57,480 bases of DNA, taken from contig CACIPT010000004.1 of the NCBI GenBank assembly GCA_902588595.1, forward strand, positions 1 to 57,480. Reading direction: 5' to 3'. This DNA is from an uncultured Pelagibacteraceae bacterium. GTDB taxonomy: Bacteria > Pseudomonadota > Alphaproteobacteria > Pelagibacterales > Pelagibacteraceae. Position numbers and translations under genes: made by a program. Positions 38,956 to 47,933 of the stretch are shown here, one piece after another. Within the stretch, counting starts at the first letter, position 1, and each line of letters starts with the position of its first letter. The notes under the pieces are model-generated. The model did no database searches and was not told the DNA's origin. It was given only the letters and a program-made list of their open reading frames with translations.

Positions 38956-39609
38956 TTATTTTTTTTCATTCATAACAAAAAATAGTTTTCTTGGAAATGT
39001 ACCTTCTTCAAATTTTTCTAAAGAAATATTTTTAAAACCATTCAATAAAGAATTAACTTTTTCCTCTGAAAAATAATGAACAATAAATCCATCATTTTCA
39101 TAAAGATCTTCTCCCCTATGGATACCGTTTTGAAAATCTCCATCATTTATATGACGTACAGTATAAATATTAATACCGCCCGGTTTTAAAATTCTTAGAA
39201 TTTCATTATTTAATTTTTCTAAATCACTTGTTGTTAAAGCCATACAATAAAGCATATGAGAATAACACGCTTCTATTGAATTATTTTCGAAAGGAAGTTT
39301 TTCTCTTACATCAAACAATTTTGTTGAAATATAATTAGATAAATTATCTTTTTTAGCTTTTTGATTAATTACTTTAATTCCTGATGGGCTATAATCTAAT
39401 GCAATAGTATGAATTGAATTTTTTGCAAAAAATATAGTATCCCTTCCTAATCCTGCTCCAATCTCAACTATTTTACCAATTTTTTTTTCTTGAAATAATT
39501 TTAGAGCTTTTTTTGCTGATAAGCTTGGATTTAAACCAAACATCTCAGGCTTATTTGAGAAATTGCTTTCCCAATGCTGAGATTGTTGGTCTAATTTTTT
39601 TTGATCCAA
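38956..39609 (-). CDS. class I SAM-dependent methyltransferase
   Basis: KIVEIGAGLGRDTIFFAK, LPFENNSIEACYSHMLYCMA, EILRILKPGGINIYTVR. Confidence 0.83.
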   Translation of the reverse strand: MDQKKLDQQSQHWESNFSNKPEMFGLNPSLSAKKALKLFQEKKIGKIVEIGAGLGRDTIFFAKNSIHTIALDYSPSGIKVINQKAKKDNLSNYISTKLFDVREKLPFENNSIEACYSHMLYCMALTTSDLEKLNNEILRILKPGGINIYTVRHINDGDFQNGIHRGEDLYENDGFIVHYFSEEKVNSLLNGFKNISLEKFEEGTFPRKLFFVMNEKK

Positions 39610-39611
39610 AT

Positions 39612-40274
39612 TTATTTTACTGGGTCTGGAACTTTACGTAAATAAGGCTTTAAAGTTTCCCAACCATCTGGATATATTTTTTTTGCTTCCTCGTTAGTTA
39701 CTTTAGGAACAATAATTACTTTATCACCAGGTACCCAATCTGCAGGTGTCGCAATTTTGTGTTTGGCTGTACGTTGCATTGAATCTATTGTTCTTAGTAT
39801 CTCATTAAAGTTACGTCCAGTTGTCATTGGGTAAGTTAAAAACAAACCTATTCTTTTATCAGGTCTAATAACATAAACGGTTCTAACTGTTTCGTTATCA
39901 ACAGCAGTACGACCCATGGATGTTGTTCCAGCATCACCCTCTAGCATGTTGTAAAGTTTTGCGACTTCTAATTTTTCATCTGCTACAATTGGATAATTTG
40001 GCTTTAAACCACAAACATCTTTAATGTCATCTAACCATTTAACGTGATCTGATACTGGATCTACACTTAAACCCATAACTTTTACATTTCTTTTTTCAAA
40101 CTCCGGCTTCATTTTAGCTAAAGCACCAAGCTCAGTTGTACAAACTGGCGTAAAGTCTTTAGGGTGTGAAAACAAAATACCCCAGCTATCCCCAAGCCAC
40201 TCATGAAATGATAATTTTCCTTCAGAAGTTTCTGCTGTAAAGTCTGGAGCTACGCTATTAATTTTTAAAGTCAT
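39612..40274 (-). CDS. peroxiredoxin (1-Cys/AhpC-TSA family)
   Basis: LFSHPKDFTPVCTTELGALAKM, Prx6-like extended C-terminus. Confidence 0.93.
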   Translation of the reverse strand: MTLKINSVAPDFTAETSEGKLSFHEWLGDSWGILFSHPKDFTPVCTTELGALAKMKPEFEKRNVKVMGLSVDPVSDHVKWLDDIKDVCGLKPNYPIVADEKLEVAKLYNMLEGDAGTTSMGRTAVDNETVRTVYVIRPDKRIGLFLTYPMTTGRNFNEILRTIDSMQRTAKHKIATPADWVPGDKVIIVPKVTNEEAKKIYPDGWETLKPYLRKVPDPVK

Positions 40275-40352
40275 TTAATTCTCCTTTGAATTTTTTTTTA
40301 AATTATTATAAGCAAGATTGATTTGCTATGCAATTTTTTATAGTATTGAACA

Positions 40353-41051
40353 TTGCCAATGATATTTGAACAATTATTCGATACCAAATCTTCAACCTAC
40401 ACTTACATTATATCTAGTGGCAAAGGTAGAGAGGCTTTAATAATCGATCCTGTAATTGAACACACTGAAGAGTACGTAAAAATATTAGAAAAATTAGATT
40501 TAAAATTAGTTAAAGTAATAGATACTCATATACATGCTGATCATATCACTGGATTAAATGAACTAAATAAAAGAACAAACTGTACAAGAATTATGGGAGA
40601 AAAATCTAAATCTGAAGTGATAGATTTAAAAATAAAAGACAACGAAAAAATAAATGTAGAAAATATAGAGCTTAAAGCAATTTATACTCCAGGACATACA
40701 GATTGTTCTTATAGCTATTTAATGAACGATAGAGTTTTTACAGGCGATACTCTTTTAATAAACGGAACAGGAAGAACAGATTTTCAATCAGGAAACTCTG
40801 AAGATGCTTATGACTCTTTATTTAACAAATTATTAAAATTACCAGAAGGTACCTTGGTATATCCGGCTCATGATTATAATGGAAAAAAATATTCAACTAT
40901 TAAAAATGAAAAAAATAATAATCCAAGACTACAAGTTAGTTCAAAAGAAGAGTATGTAGAAATAATGGAAAATCTAAATTTAGAAAACCCCAAAATGATC
41001 GATATAGCTGTTCCGGCCAATTTAAAAGGTCTTACATTAAATCAGATTTAA
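40353..41051 (+). CDS. MBL-fold hydrolase, persulfide dioxygenase (ETHE1)-like
   Basis: THIHADHITGLNEL, TPGHTDCSYSYLMNDRVFTGDTLLINGTGRTDFQSG, YPAHDYNGK. Confidence 0.85.
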   Translation: MPMIFEQLFDTKSSTYTYIISSGKGREALIIDPVIEHTEEYVKILEKLDLKLVKVIDTHIHADHITGLNELNKRTNCTRIMGEKSKSEVIDLKIKDNEKINVENIELKAIYTPGHTDCSYSYLMNDRVFTGDTLLINGTGRTDFQSGNSEDAYDSLFNKLLKLPEGTLVYPAHDYNGKKYSTIKNEKNNNPRLQVSSKEEYVEIMENLNLENPKMIDIAVPANLKGLTLNQI

Positions 41052-41103
41052 GTTGAGGCAATATTACACTTGTTTTTTAAATAACCTTTATTATATTGGT
41101 TGC

Positions 41104-41223
41104 ATGGCTTGTGAAAATAAATCTTGTAACTGCAAAAATTGCAATTGTGAAGAATGCAAATGTGATGGTAGCAAAGTTTGCACATGCTCCCCTGAATCAA
41201 ATAGTTGTTGTTGTAACAGCTAA
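41104..41223 (+). CDS. 39-aa Cys-rich metallothionein-like protein (not in ORF track)
   Basis: Read directly: [39 protein letters not shown]; 12 Cys in 39 residues. Confidence 0.7.
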   Translation: MACENKSCNCKNCNCEECKCDGSKVCTCSPESNSCCCNS

Positions 41224-41258
41224 TTGTTTATTTAAATAATCAAAATCATTTAAATATC

Positions 41259-41828
41259 ATGAATAATTTTTTAGAATCCATAATTAATAGAGATCCGGCT
41301 GCAAAGTCTAAGTTAAGTGTAATATTAACTTACCCAGGTGTAAAAGCAGTTTTTTTTCATAGAATAGCTAATTTTTTTTCTATTGCTAAGTTAGATTTAT
41401 TAGCAAGAATGATATCTCAATTTTCAAGATTTTTAACTGGAATTGAAATCCACCCAAAAGCAAAGATAGGCGAAAATTTATTTATTGATCATGGAATGGG
41501 TGTTGTAATCGGAGAAACTTCTGAAATAGGAAATAATGTAACAATATATCATATGGTAACTTTGGGAGGAATTTCTCCTAGCATTGAATCTAATGAACAA
41601 AGAAATGTTAAAAGACATCCTACATTAAAAGATAATGTTGTTGTTGGATCCGGTGCGCAAGTTTTGGGTCCAATTGAAGTTGGAAAAAATGCAAAAATTG
41701 GAGCAAATGCAGTTGTAACAAAAGATGTTCCTGAAAATGCAGTTATGGTTGGAATACCTGCTAAAAATGTTGGAACCACAACAGAAGAATTTAAACCTTA
41801 TGGTATAACCCCAATTAGTGGTAAATGA
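41259..41828 (+). CDS. cysE: serine O-acetyltransferase
   Basis: Hexapeptide-repeat protein with [43 protein letters not shown]. Confidence 0.9.
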   Translation: MNNFLESIINRDPAAKSKLSVILTYPGVKAVFFHRIANFFSIAKLDLLARMISQFSRFLTGIEIHPKAKIGENLFIDHGMGVVIGETSEIGNNVTIYHMVTLGGISPSIESNEQRNVKRHPTLKDNVVVGSGAQVLGPIEVGKNAKIGANAVVTKDVPENAVMVGIPAKNVGTTTEEFKPYGITPISGK

Positions 41829-42826
41829 AAAACTCTCAAAACAACTTCATAGAAGGAATTGGAAACACTCCATTGATTAAGCTTAAAGCGGCTTCTGAAA
41901 TAACTGGATGTAATATTTACGGAAAAGCTGAATATCAAAATCCTGGTGGTTCAGTAAAAGATAGAGCTGCGCTTGCTTTAATAAAAGATGCTCAAGATAA
42001 AAAGTTAATTTCAAAAGGTGGAACTATTGTTGAAGGAACAGCAGGAAACACGGGTATTGGCTTATGTTTAATTGGAAATTCAATTGGATATAAAACTATA
42101 ATTGTAATGAATGACAATCAAACTCAAGAAAAAAAAGACATGCTTAAAAATATTGGAGCAGAATTAAAATTAGTTCCACCAAAACCATATAAAGATGATG
42201 GAAATTTTGTAAAAGTTGCAGCAAGATTAGCAGACGAATTAAAAAGTTCTAACAACCATGGGGTGGTTTGGGCTAATCAATTTGATAATACTGCTAACGC
42301 TAAAGGACATTATGAAACAACTGGACCTGAAATTTGGAACCAGACCGATGGCAAAGTTGATGGTTTTGTTTGTTCTTCTGGAACTGGAGGAACAATTGGA
42401 GGGGTTAGTAGCTACTTAAAAGAAAAAAATAAAAATATAAAAATTTATTTATCAGACCCAACAGGTTCGGCTCTTTACAATTATATTAAAAATGGAGAAT
42501 TAAAAAGCGAAGGTGGATCTATTACAGAAGGAATAGGATCTAGTAGAGTTACAGCAAATTTTGCTGAAGCAAAAATAGATGGAGCTTTTTCAATAAGTGA
42601 TCAGGAATCATTACCTATACTTTATGATTTAATTCAAAACGAAGGTTTAAGTTTAGGAACAAGTTGTGGCGTAAATATTGCTGGAGCAATAAGATTAGGG
42701 AAAGAATTGGGTCCCGGAAAAACTATTGTTACAATTCTTTGTGACAAATCAGATAAATACAACTCTAAGATGTTTAATAAAAAGTTTTTACAAGAAAAAG
42801 GTCTTCCATTTCCAAGTTGGATTTAG
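41825..42826 (+). CDS. cysK: cysteine synthase (PLP-dependent)
   Basis: [46 protein letters not shown]; start overlaps cysE. Confidence 0.9.
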   Translation: MKNSQNNFIEGIGNTPLIKLKAASEITGCNIYGKAEYQNPGGSVKDRAALALIKDAQDKKLISKGGTIVEGTAGNTGIGLCLIGNSIGYKTIIVMNDNQTQEKKDMLKNIGAELKLVPPKPYKDDGNFVKVAARLADELKSSNNHGVVWANQFDNTANAKGHYETTGPEIWNQTDGKVDGFVCSSGTGGTIGGVSSYLKEKNKNIKIYLSDPTGSALYNYIKNGELKSEGGSITEGIGSSRVTANFAEAKIDGAFSISDQESLPILYDLIQNEGLSLGTSCGVNIAGAIRLGKELGPGKTIVTILCDKSDKYNSKMFNKKFLQEKGLPFPSWI

Positions 42827-42860
42827 TTCTATATACTTTAATAAAAAAAAAGGAGAAAAT

Positions 42861-43157
42861 ATGGAAAAAGAAATGCTTGCAATAGCAAAACTTAAATCTG
42901 GTGAAGGAAAATTTGAAAAGTTCATGGGGTTTATGCAGTCAGATGAAGGAATGGCAGTAAGAAAAACTATTGCTCATGTTGAAAAAACAGTCCCAGCAAT
43001 AGGACCTGATAAAAGTTATGTTATGTTTAAAGTCTCAGTTCATAATGAAGAAGAAATGAAGAAGTTCGCTTCGGGTAATAATCCAATAGCAAAACCTATT
43101 TTCGATGAATGTGTCGAAGTTGTTCAAATGTATGAATTGAGCAAAGTTAATCTATAA
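42861..43157 (+). CDS. 98-aa hypothetical protein, possibly dimeric alpha-beta barrel fold
   Basis: AGGAG 8-9 nt upstream of ATG at 42861; the longer 42726 start overlaps cysK. Confidence 0.6.
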   Translation: MEKEMLAIAKLKSGEGKFEKFMGFMQSDEGMAVRKTIAHVEKTVPAIGPDKSYVMFKVSVHNEEEMKKFASGNNPIAKPIFDECVEVVQMYELSKVNL

Positions 43158-43169
43158 GGATTAATAAAA

Positions 43170-43457
43170 ATGACTGGGTATGCAATTACTCAAATTGAAG
43201 TAACTAATCCTGAAGACTACAAAGAATATTTAGCAAAAGTTACAGACATAGTTACAAAATTTGGTGGAGAATATTTGGTAAGAGGTGGTGAGTTTCAATG
43301 CTTTGAAGGAGAATGGAAATATCCTAGAACAGTGGTGATTAAATTCCCTTCTTATGAGAAAGCCTTAGAGTGGTATAACTCTGAAGAATACAAACCAGTA
43401 AGACAGATACGGTTAGATAATTCTGTCGGAAATTTTATAATAGTAAAAGGAGCTTAA
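43170..43457 (+). CDS. DUF1330 family protein
   Basis: ITQIEVTNPEDYKEYLAKVTDIVTKFGGEYLVRGG ... FPSYEKALEWYNSEEYKPVRQIR. Confidence 0.87.
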   Translation: MTGYAITQIEVTNPEDYKEYLAKVTDIVTKFGGEYLVRGGEFQCFEGEWKYPRTVVIKFPSYEKALEWYNSEEYKPVRQIRLDNSVGNFIIVKGA

Positions 43458-43461
43458 GAGT

Positions 43462-43788
43462 ATGTCTGTTGTTCAAAAACTAATTGATGCTCAAGATAAT
43501 CAAGATTTAAAAGCATATAATGAAGTTCTTAGTGAAGATTATTATTGGTTAAGACACTCAACTGGAGAAAAAGTTCCCAGAGATGAATTAAGTAAATGGT
43601 TAATTAGCCCTGATGCTCCAAAAACTGAAAGTTCTCGTATCATTTATGAAAATGATGAAATAGGAGTGGCTCATTATTTTATTTCTTTTAAAGACGGTTC
43701 AAGACAAGCTGTTCTTGTAGTCTACATTATAAAAGATGGTAAAATAATTCGATCTGAAACTGGCGCTACTAGTATGCCAAAACAATAA
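43462..43788 (+). CDS. NTF2/SnoaL-like small protein (paralog 1)
   Basis: Alignable with the next ORF: shared IYENDEIG/LFENDEVG, SFKDGSRQAV/SYKDGNKEAV, KDGKI..ETGAT. Confidence 0.7.
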   Translation: MSVVQKLIDAQDNQDLKAYNEVLSEDYYWLRHSTGEKVPRDELSKWLISPDAPKTESSRIIYENDEIGVAHYFISFKDGSRQAVLVVYIIKDGKIIRSETGATSMPKQ

Positions 43789-43803
43789 AGAAAGGAAAAA
43801 AAT

Positions 43804-44124
43804 ATGTCAATAATAGAAAAAATGACCAAAATTATTAATGAAGGAGATGTAGCTGCAGGTGAACAAATGATACATGATGATTATCAGTTTTTAATGCATT
43901 CATCTGGAAATAAACTAGGCAAACAAGATATATTAAAATGGCTTGGTATGAAAGACGTTCAAAAAGAAAAAGTAAGAGTACTTTTTGAAAATGATGAAGT
44001 TGGATTTGAACATGCGTTTGTAAGTTACAAAGATGGTAATAAAGAAGCGGTTATGACTTATTACAAATATAAAGATGGAAAAATTGCTTACATGGAAACT
44101 GGAGCAACAAAACTTCCAAAGTAA
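43804..44124 (+). CDS. NTF2/SnoaL-like small protein (paralog 2)
   Basis: Paralog of 43462-43788 by direct protein comparison. Confidence 0.7.
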   Translation: MSIIEKMTKIINEGDVAAGEQMIHDDYQFLMHSSGNKLGKQDILKWLGMKDVQKEKVRVLFENDEVGFEHAFVSYKDGNKEAVMTYYKYKDGKIAYMETGATKLPK

Positions 44125-44510
44125 TGAGTAAAGTAATTGGTTTTGTTATGGTTGGAACTAATGACCTTGAGAAATCAAGTAAGTTTTATGATTCTGTCCT
44201 GGTTCATCTTGGAATGAAAAGAGTTACCATAACTGAAAGATATATTGGCTATGGTCATTCAAGCGAAGATAGTGGAGTAAAATTTTATATTACAAAACCA
44301 CATAATAAAGAAAATGCTAACGCAGGAAACGGTACAATGGTTGCCTTGTCAGCTGAAACAAAAGAAGCAGTAGATAAATTTCATAAAACAGCATTAGAAA
44401 ATGGCGCTACTGATGAAGGAGCTCCAGGGCCAAGATCTGATGGAAATTATTATGGCTATATACGCGATCACGACGGTAATAAAATTACAGCAAGATGTCT
44501 TTTAAGTTAA
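44124..44510 (+). CDS. VOC/glyoxalase family protein
   Basis: MVGTNDLEKSSKFYDSVLVHLGMKR, YYGYIRDHDGNKITARCL. Confidence 0.88.
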   Translation: MSKVIGFVMVGTNDLEKSSKFYDSVLVHLGMKRVTITERYIGYGHSSEDSGVKFYITKPHNKENANAGNGTMVALSAETKEAVDKFHKTALENGATDEGAPGPRSDGNYYGYIRDHDGNKITARCLLS

Positions 44511-44846
44511 ATGACTAATATTACAGCTTATATAATTTTAATAGTCGCAGTAGTTTTAGGAACTGCATCTAATGGTTTTGCTAAAGGGGCTCAAGGTTTT
44601 ACTTTATTAGTTCCAAGCATTTTAACTGCAGTAACTATAGTTGGATGTATGTACACATTATCGCTTGTTATGAAAACAATTCCTGTTGGTATTACTTATG
44701 CATCATTTGCAGGATTATGTATTATTGCAACTACAATAGTTGGAATGTACAAATTTAACCAGATGCCTGATTTTTATACAATTGTTGGCCTTGTTTTAAT
44801 TATAGCTGGAGTTTTAATCGTTAACTTATTAGGAAAAGCTAATTAA
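44511..44846 (+). CDS. SMR family transporter subunit
   Basis: ~4 TM; PVGITYASFAGLCIIATTIVG, LVLIIAGVLIVNLLGKAN. Confidence 0.83.
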   Translation: MTNITAYIILIVAVVLGTASNGFAKGAQGFTLLVPSILTAVTIVGCMYTLSLVMKTIPVGITYASFAGLCIIATTIVGMYKFNQMPDFYTIVGLVLIIAGVLIVNLLGKAN

Positions 44847-44847
44847 T

Positions 44848-45183
44848 ATGAAACCGCTCACTGGATACATTTTTTTATTTGTTGCTATATCATGTGGAAT
44901 AGGCGCAAATAGTTTTGCAAAAATATCTGATGGGTTTTCAAAATTAACACCAACTGTTGCTTGTTTGCTTTTAATGTGTGTAACTATGTTTTCACTTGCA
45001 AAAGGAATGTATGCAATTCCAGTTGGTTTTGCGTATGCCACTTACAGTGCAGTTACAGTTGCATCAATATTAATATTTGGAATTATTAAATATAACCAAA
45101 TGCCTAACATGTATGGTTTAATTGGAATTATTTTAATTATAGCTGGGGTCTTAATTGTAAATTTACTAGGTAAAGTAAATTAA
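44848..45183 (+). CDS. SMR family transporter subunit (paired)
   Basis: ~4 TM; PVGFAYATYSAVTVASILIFGI, IILIIAGVLIVNLLGKVN; tandem paralog of preceding gene. Confidence 0.83.
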   Translation: MKPLTGYIFLFVAISCGIGANSFAKISDGFSKLTPTVACLLLMCVTMFSLAKGMYAIPVGFAYATYSAVTVASILIFGIIKYNQMPNMYGLIGIILIIAGVLIVNLLGKVN

Positions 45184-45204
45184 ATTTAACATAAGGAGAA
45201 AAAT

Positions 45205-46119
45205 ATGTCTGAACTAATAGCGTTCATTGGTGTTGGTAATATGGGAAATCCAATGGCTCAAAATTTAGTTAAAGCAGGAAAAAAAGTTAAAGTCTTTGAT
45301 GTTTCAAAAAACATGATCGAAAAAGCAAAAGAAAAAAAATTAGATGTTGTGGAAAATTTAGATGATCTAATTACAAACGAAGTAACAACTGTAATCACAA
45401 TGCTTCCAGAAGGTAAAAATTCAAAAGAAGTTTATTTAGGAGAGAAAGGTATAATTAATAAAGTATCAAATAATTGTCTTCTTATTGATTGCTCTACAAT
45501 TGATATTCAAACATCCATTGAAATAGGAAAAAAAGCAACAGAAAAAGGAATTAAAATGATTGATGCTCCCGTCAGTGGTGGTGTCATGGGTGCAGAAAAA
45601 GCAACTTTAAATATTATGGTTGGTGGAACTAAGGAAGCTTTTGATATTGCCCTACCTTTATTAAAAATAATGGGGAAAAATATATTTCATGCTGGAGATC
45701 TTGGCAGTGGTAATGGAGCAAAAATTTGTAATAACATGTCTTTAGGAATAACAATGATCGCAGCTTCTGAATCTTTGATGTTGGCTAAAAGATTAAATAT
45801 AGATATTAAAAAAGTTCATGAAATAATGAAAAATGCATCAGGAAATAGTTGGCCAATTTCAGTTTATCCGCCTTTGCCTGGTTTAATTGATGGAACACCA
45901 TCTAATAATAATTATCGACCAGGATTTTCTGCGGGCATGATGAATAAAGATTTAAAATTAGCTAATGAATGTGCAAAACAAGTAAATGCTTCTACTCCAC
46001 TAGCGAAAATGGCTTTGGAAATTTATGATAAATTTTGTGAAGAAGGCAATGATACAAAAGATTTCTCTGCTATATCAAAAGTTGTTGGTGGTGACGCTTG
46101 GAATTATCCAATCGATTAA
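45205..46119 (+). CDS. 3-hydroxyisobutyrate dehydrogenase-family NAD(P)-dependent oxidoreductase
   Basis: IAFIGVGNMGNPMAQNLVKAG, DAPVSGGVMGAEKATLNIMVGG, GNGAKICNNM. Confidence 0.9.
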   Translation: MSELIAFIGVGNMGNPMAQNLVKAGKKVKVFDVSKNMIEKAKEKKLDVVENLDDLITNEVTTVITMLPEGKNSKEVYLGEKGIINKVSNNCLLIDCSTIDIQTSIEIGKKATEKGIKMIDAPVSGGVMGAEKATLNIMVGGTKEAFDIALPLLKIMGKNIFHAGDLGSGNGAKICNNMSLGITMIAASESLMLAKRLNIDIKKVHEIMKNASGNSWPISVYPPLPGLIDGTPSNNNYRPGFSAGMMNKDLKLANECAKQVNASTPLAKMALEIYDKFCEEGNDTKDFSAISKVVGGDAWNYPID

Positions 46120-46512
46120 TTACTTGTAAATTTCATCGACCTCAACACCATAAGCTTCTACTAATTTATTATTCTGATTAGCTATTCCCATGACATCAAT
46201 CATTTCTTTGATCATCTCTTCAGTTGCACCTTTTTTCTTTGCAGCAAAAGTATGAGATTTAGTGCAATACTCACAGCTATTTGTCATTGAAACTGCAACA
46301 TAAATTAATTCTTTAGTTACTGCATCTAATGCACCTGCTTTCATAACTTGTTTTAATGAATTCCAAGTTCTTTCTAAAGTTTCTGGACTATTTGCAAGAT
46401 ATTTCCAAAAATTTGGAACTTCTGTAATTTTTCTTGCACTTTTTATCTCATCAAAAACTTCTTTAACTTTTCCTGTGGCTTCATTTTCTGAGATTGGTTT
46501 AAACATTGGCAT
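46120..46512 (-). CDS. carboxymuconolactone decarboxylase/AhpD-like protein
   Basis: TKELIYVAVSMTNSCEYCTKSHTFAAKKKGAT (CxxC...H). Confidence 0.88.
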   Translation of the reverse strand: MPMFKPISENEATGKVKEVFDEIKSARKITEVPNFWKYLANSPETLERTWNSLKQVMKAGALDAVTKELIYVAVSMTNSCEYCTKSHTFAAKKKGATEEMIKEMIDVMGIANQNNKLVEAYGVEVDEIYK

Positions 46513-46528
46513 TTTTCCTCCTTTGTTT

Positions 46529-46972
46529 TTATTTCTCTATTACCATTTTTTCTCCTGTGCCATTCCAATAACCTGTCTTATAGACTTCAGCATCTTTTGA
46601 ATAACCTATAAATTGAAGAGCTTCTTGTCCCCAAATATTACAATTGATGTTTATGTTTTTACGCTGGTCCATTGTACCAATAGAGATGTGTTGATTCTCA
46701 CTACTAGGAAGTTTAATCCCAATTTGTGTACCGCAGGTAGAACAAAATAGATTAATCATTGGTCTACCGTGTTCAGTTGTTGTATCCTCATAAGAAGCGG
46801 GACGATCGCCAACAAACTTAACATCATCTTGCTTAAACAGTACAAATGATCTAAATGCGCTTCCACTTGTTGTTTGGCACCAGTTGCAATTACAATTAAC
46901 CTTCCAAGTTGGCTCACCAGTTATTTTATAAGCAACTTTTTCACATCTACAACGTCCACTATATTTTTCCAT
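46529..46972 (-). CDS. GFA (glutathione-dependent formaldehyde-activating) family protein
   Basis: GRCRCEKVAYKITGEPTWKVNCNCNWCQTTSGSAFRSF, INLFCSTCGTQIGI. Confidence 0.88.
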   Translation of the reverse strand: MEKYSGRCRCEKVAYKITGEPTWKVNCNCNWCQTTSGSAFRSFVLFKQDDVKFVGDRPASYEDTTTEHGRPMINLFCSTCGTQIGIKLPSSENQHISIGTMDQRKNININCNIWGQEALQFIGYSKDAEVYKTGYWNGTGEKMVIEK

Positions 46973-46994
46973 TATTTCCTCCTTTTATTTTTTT

Positions 46995-47933
46995 TCATTT
47001 AATTATTCCTACTTTTTCTTTTTTTTTGCCCTTTCTAACTTCATCAAAATAAACAATAGTTGTTGGTACATCAGTGTTTTGATAATAGTCTTTGCACTTA
47101 TTATAAAGTTTTATTGAATTATTGTGTCCTGGATATTTATTTCCCTGAAATTTATAAAAAGTAGTATATTCTTCAGTTGTATATCCTTTTTCCTCAAAAC
47201 ACTTTTCAATACCATCTAAGTTCTTATAATTTAAATATCTTGAAATACCTGTGCGGTAGACTCCAAACTTATAGTAAACATATTGTTTTGTTTTTGTCGG
47301 ACCTTTGTAATCATACTTTAGTTCATTATTTATCCATACTTTAAAGAAACCATCTTTTTTTTTAGACCATTTTGCGTGAACTAAAATATCATGCCATTTT
47401 CCTGGCATTACATTTTTTCCAACAAGCTTTCTTTCTTCATAATCATCTTCGCCGATTGTTTTAACAACTGAATAACTATATTTTCTCTCTTTAAACATAA
47501 AAACTGGCTCACCTTTCCTTTGATGAAATTGCCCATAATTATTACTTAATGGATAAAGATTTTGATGTTCTTCTGGAAAATAAACTGACCAACTAAACCA
47601 ATATTCTCCTTTGCTCATTAAGTCTTTTTTACCTCCAACAGTTAATTCATGACGTTCACGATCATTTTTGCAATCACTCCAACCATCTGGATCGCTTCCA
47701 CAATCGCCTGATCTGACCTCAAACCTAATTGATTTATTTCCTGCTCTTACAGGATGACCATCTTTTTTATCTACGACTTGCATGCCATAGTCTTTGTAAT
47801 ATTTGCCTGTTAAACTTTTATGTACTTTTTTAAATCCTGATGAAGTGTCTTTAGGAAGTTTAACTAGCTTTTTAGCTAATCCAACATCACACCATAACAA
47901 ACCAATAGATAAAATTAATAAAAGTTTTTTCAT
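46995..47933 (-). CDS. secreted polysaccharide lyase/heparin lyase I-like protein
   Basis: Signal peptide; SIRFEVRSGDCGSDPDGWSDCKNDRERHELT, YWFSWSVYFPEE, WHDILVHAKWSKKKDGFFKVWINN. Confidence 0.7.
   Translation of the reverse strand: MKKLLLILSIGLLWCDVGLAKKLVKLPKDTSSGFKKVHKSLTGKYYKDYGMQVVDKKDGHPVRAGNKSIRFEVRSGDCGSDPDGWSDCKNDRERHELTVGGKKDLMSKGEYWFSWSVYFPEEHQNLYPLSNNYGQFHQRKGEPVFMFKERKYSYSVVKTIGEDDYEERKLVGKNVMPGKWHDILVHAKWSKKKDGFFKVWINNELKYDYKGPTKTKQYVYYKFGVYRTGISRYLNYKNLDGIEKCFEEKGYTTEEYTTFYKFQGNKYPGHNNSIKLYNKCKDYYQNTDVPTTIVYFDEVRKGKKKEKVGIIK

Noticed and set aside
42726-42860. Extended N-terminus of the 143-aa ORF 42726-43157
   Set aside because: Overlaps cysK and ignores the AGGAG preceding ATG at 42861.
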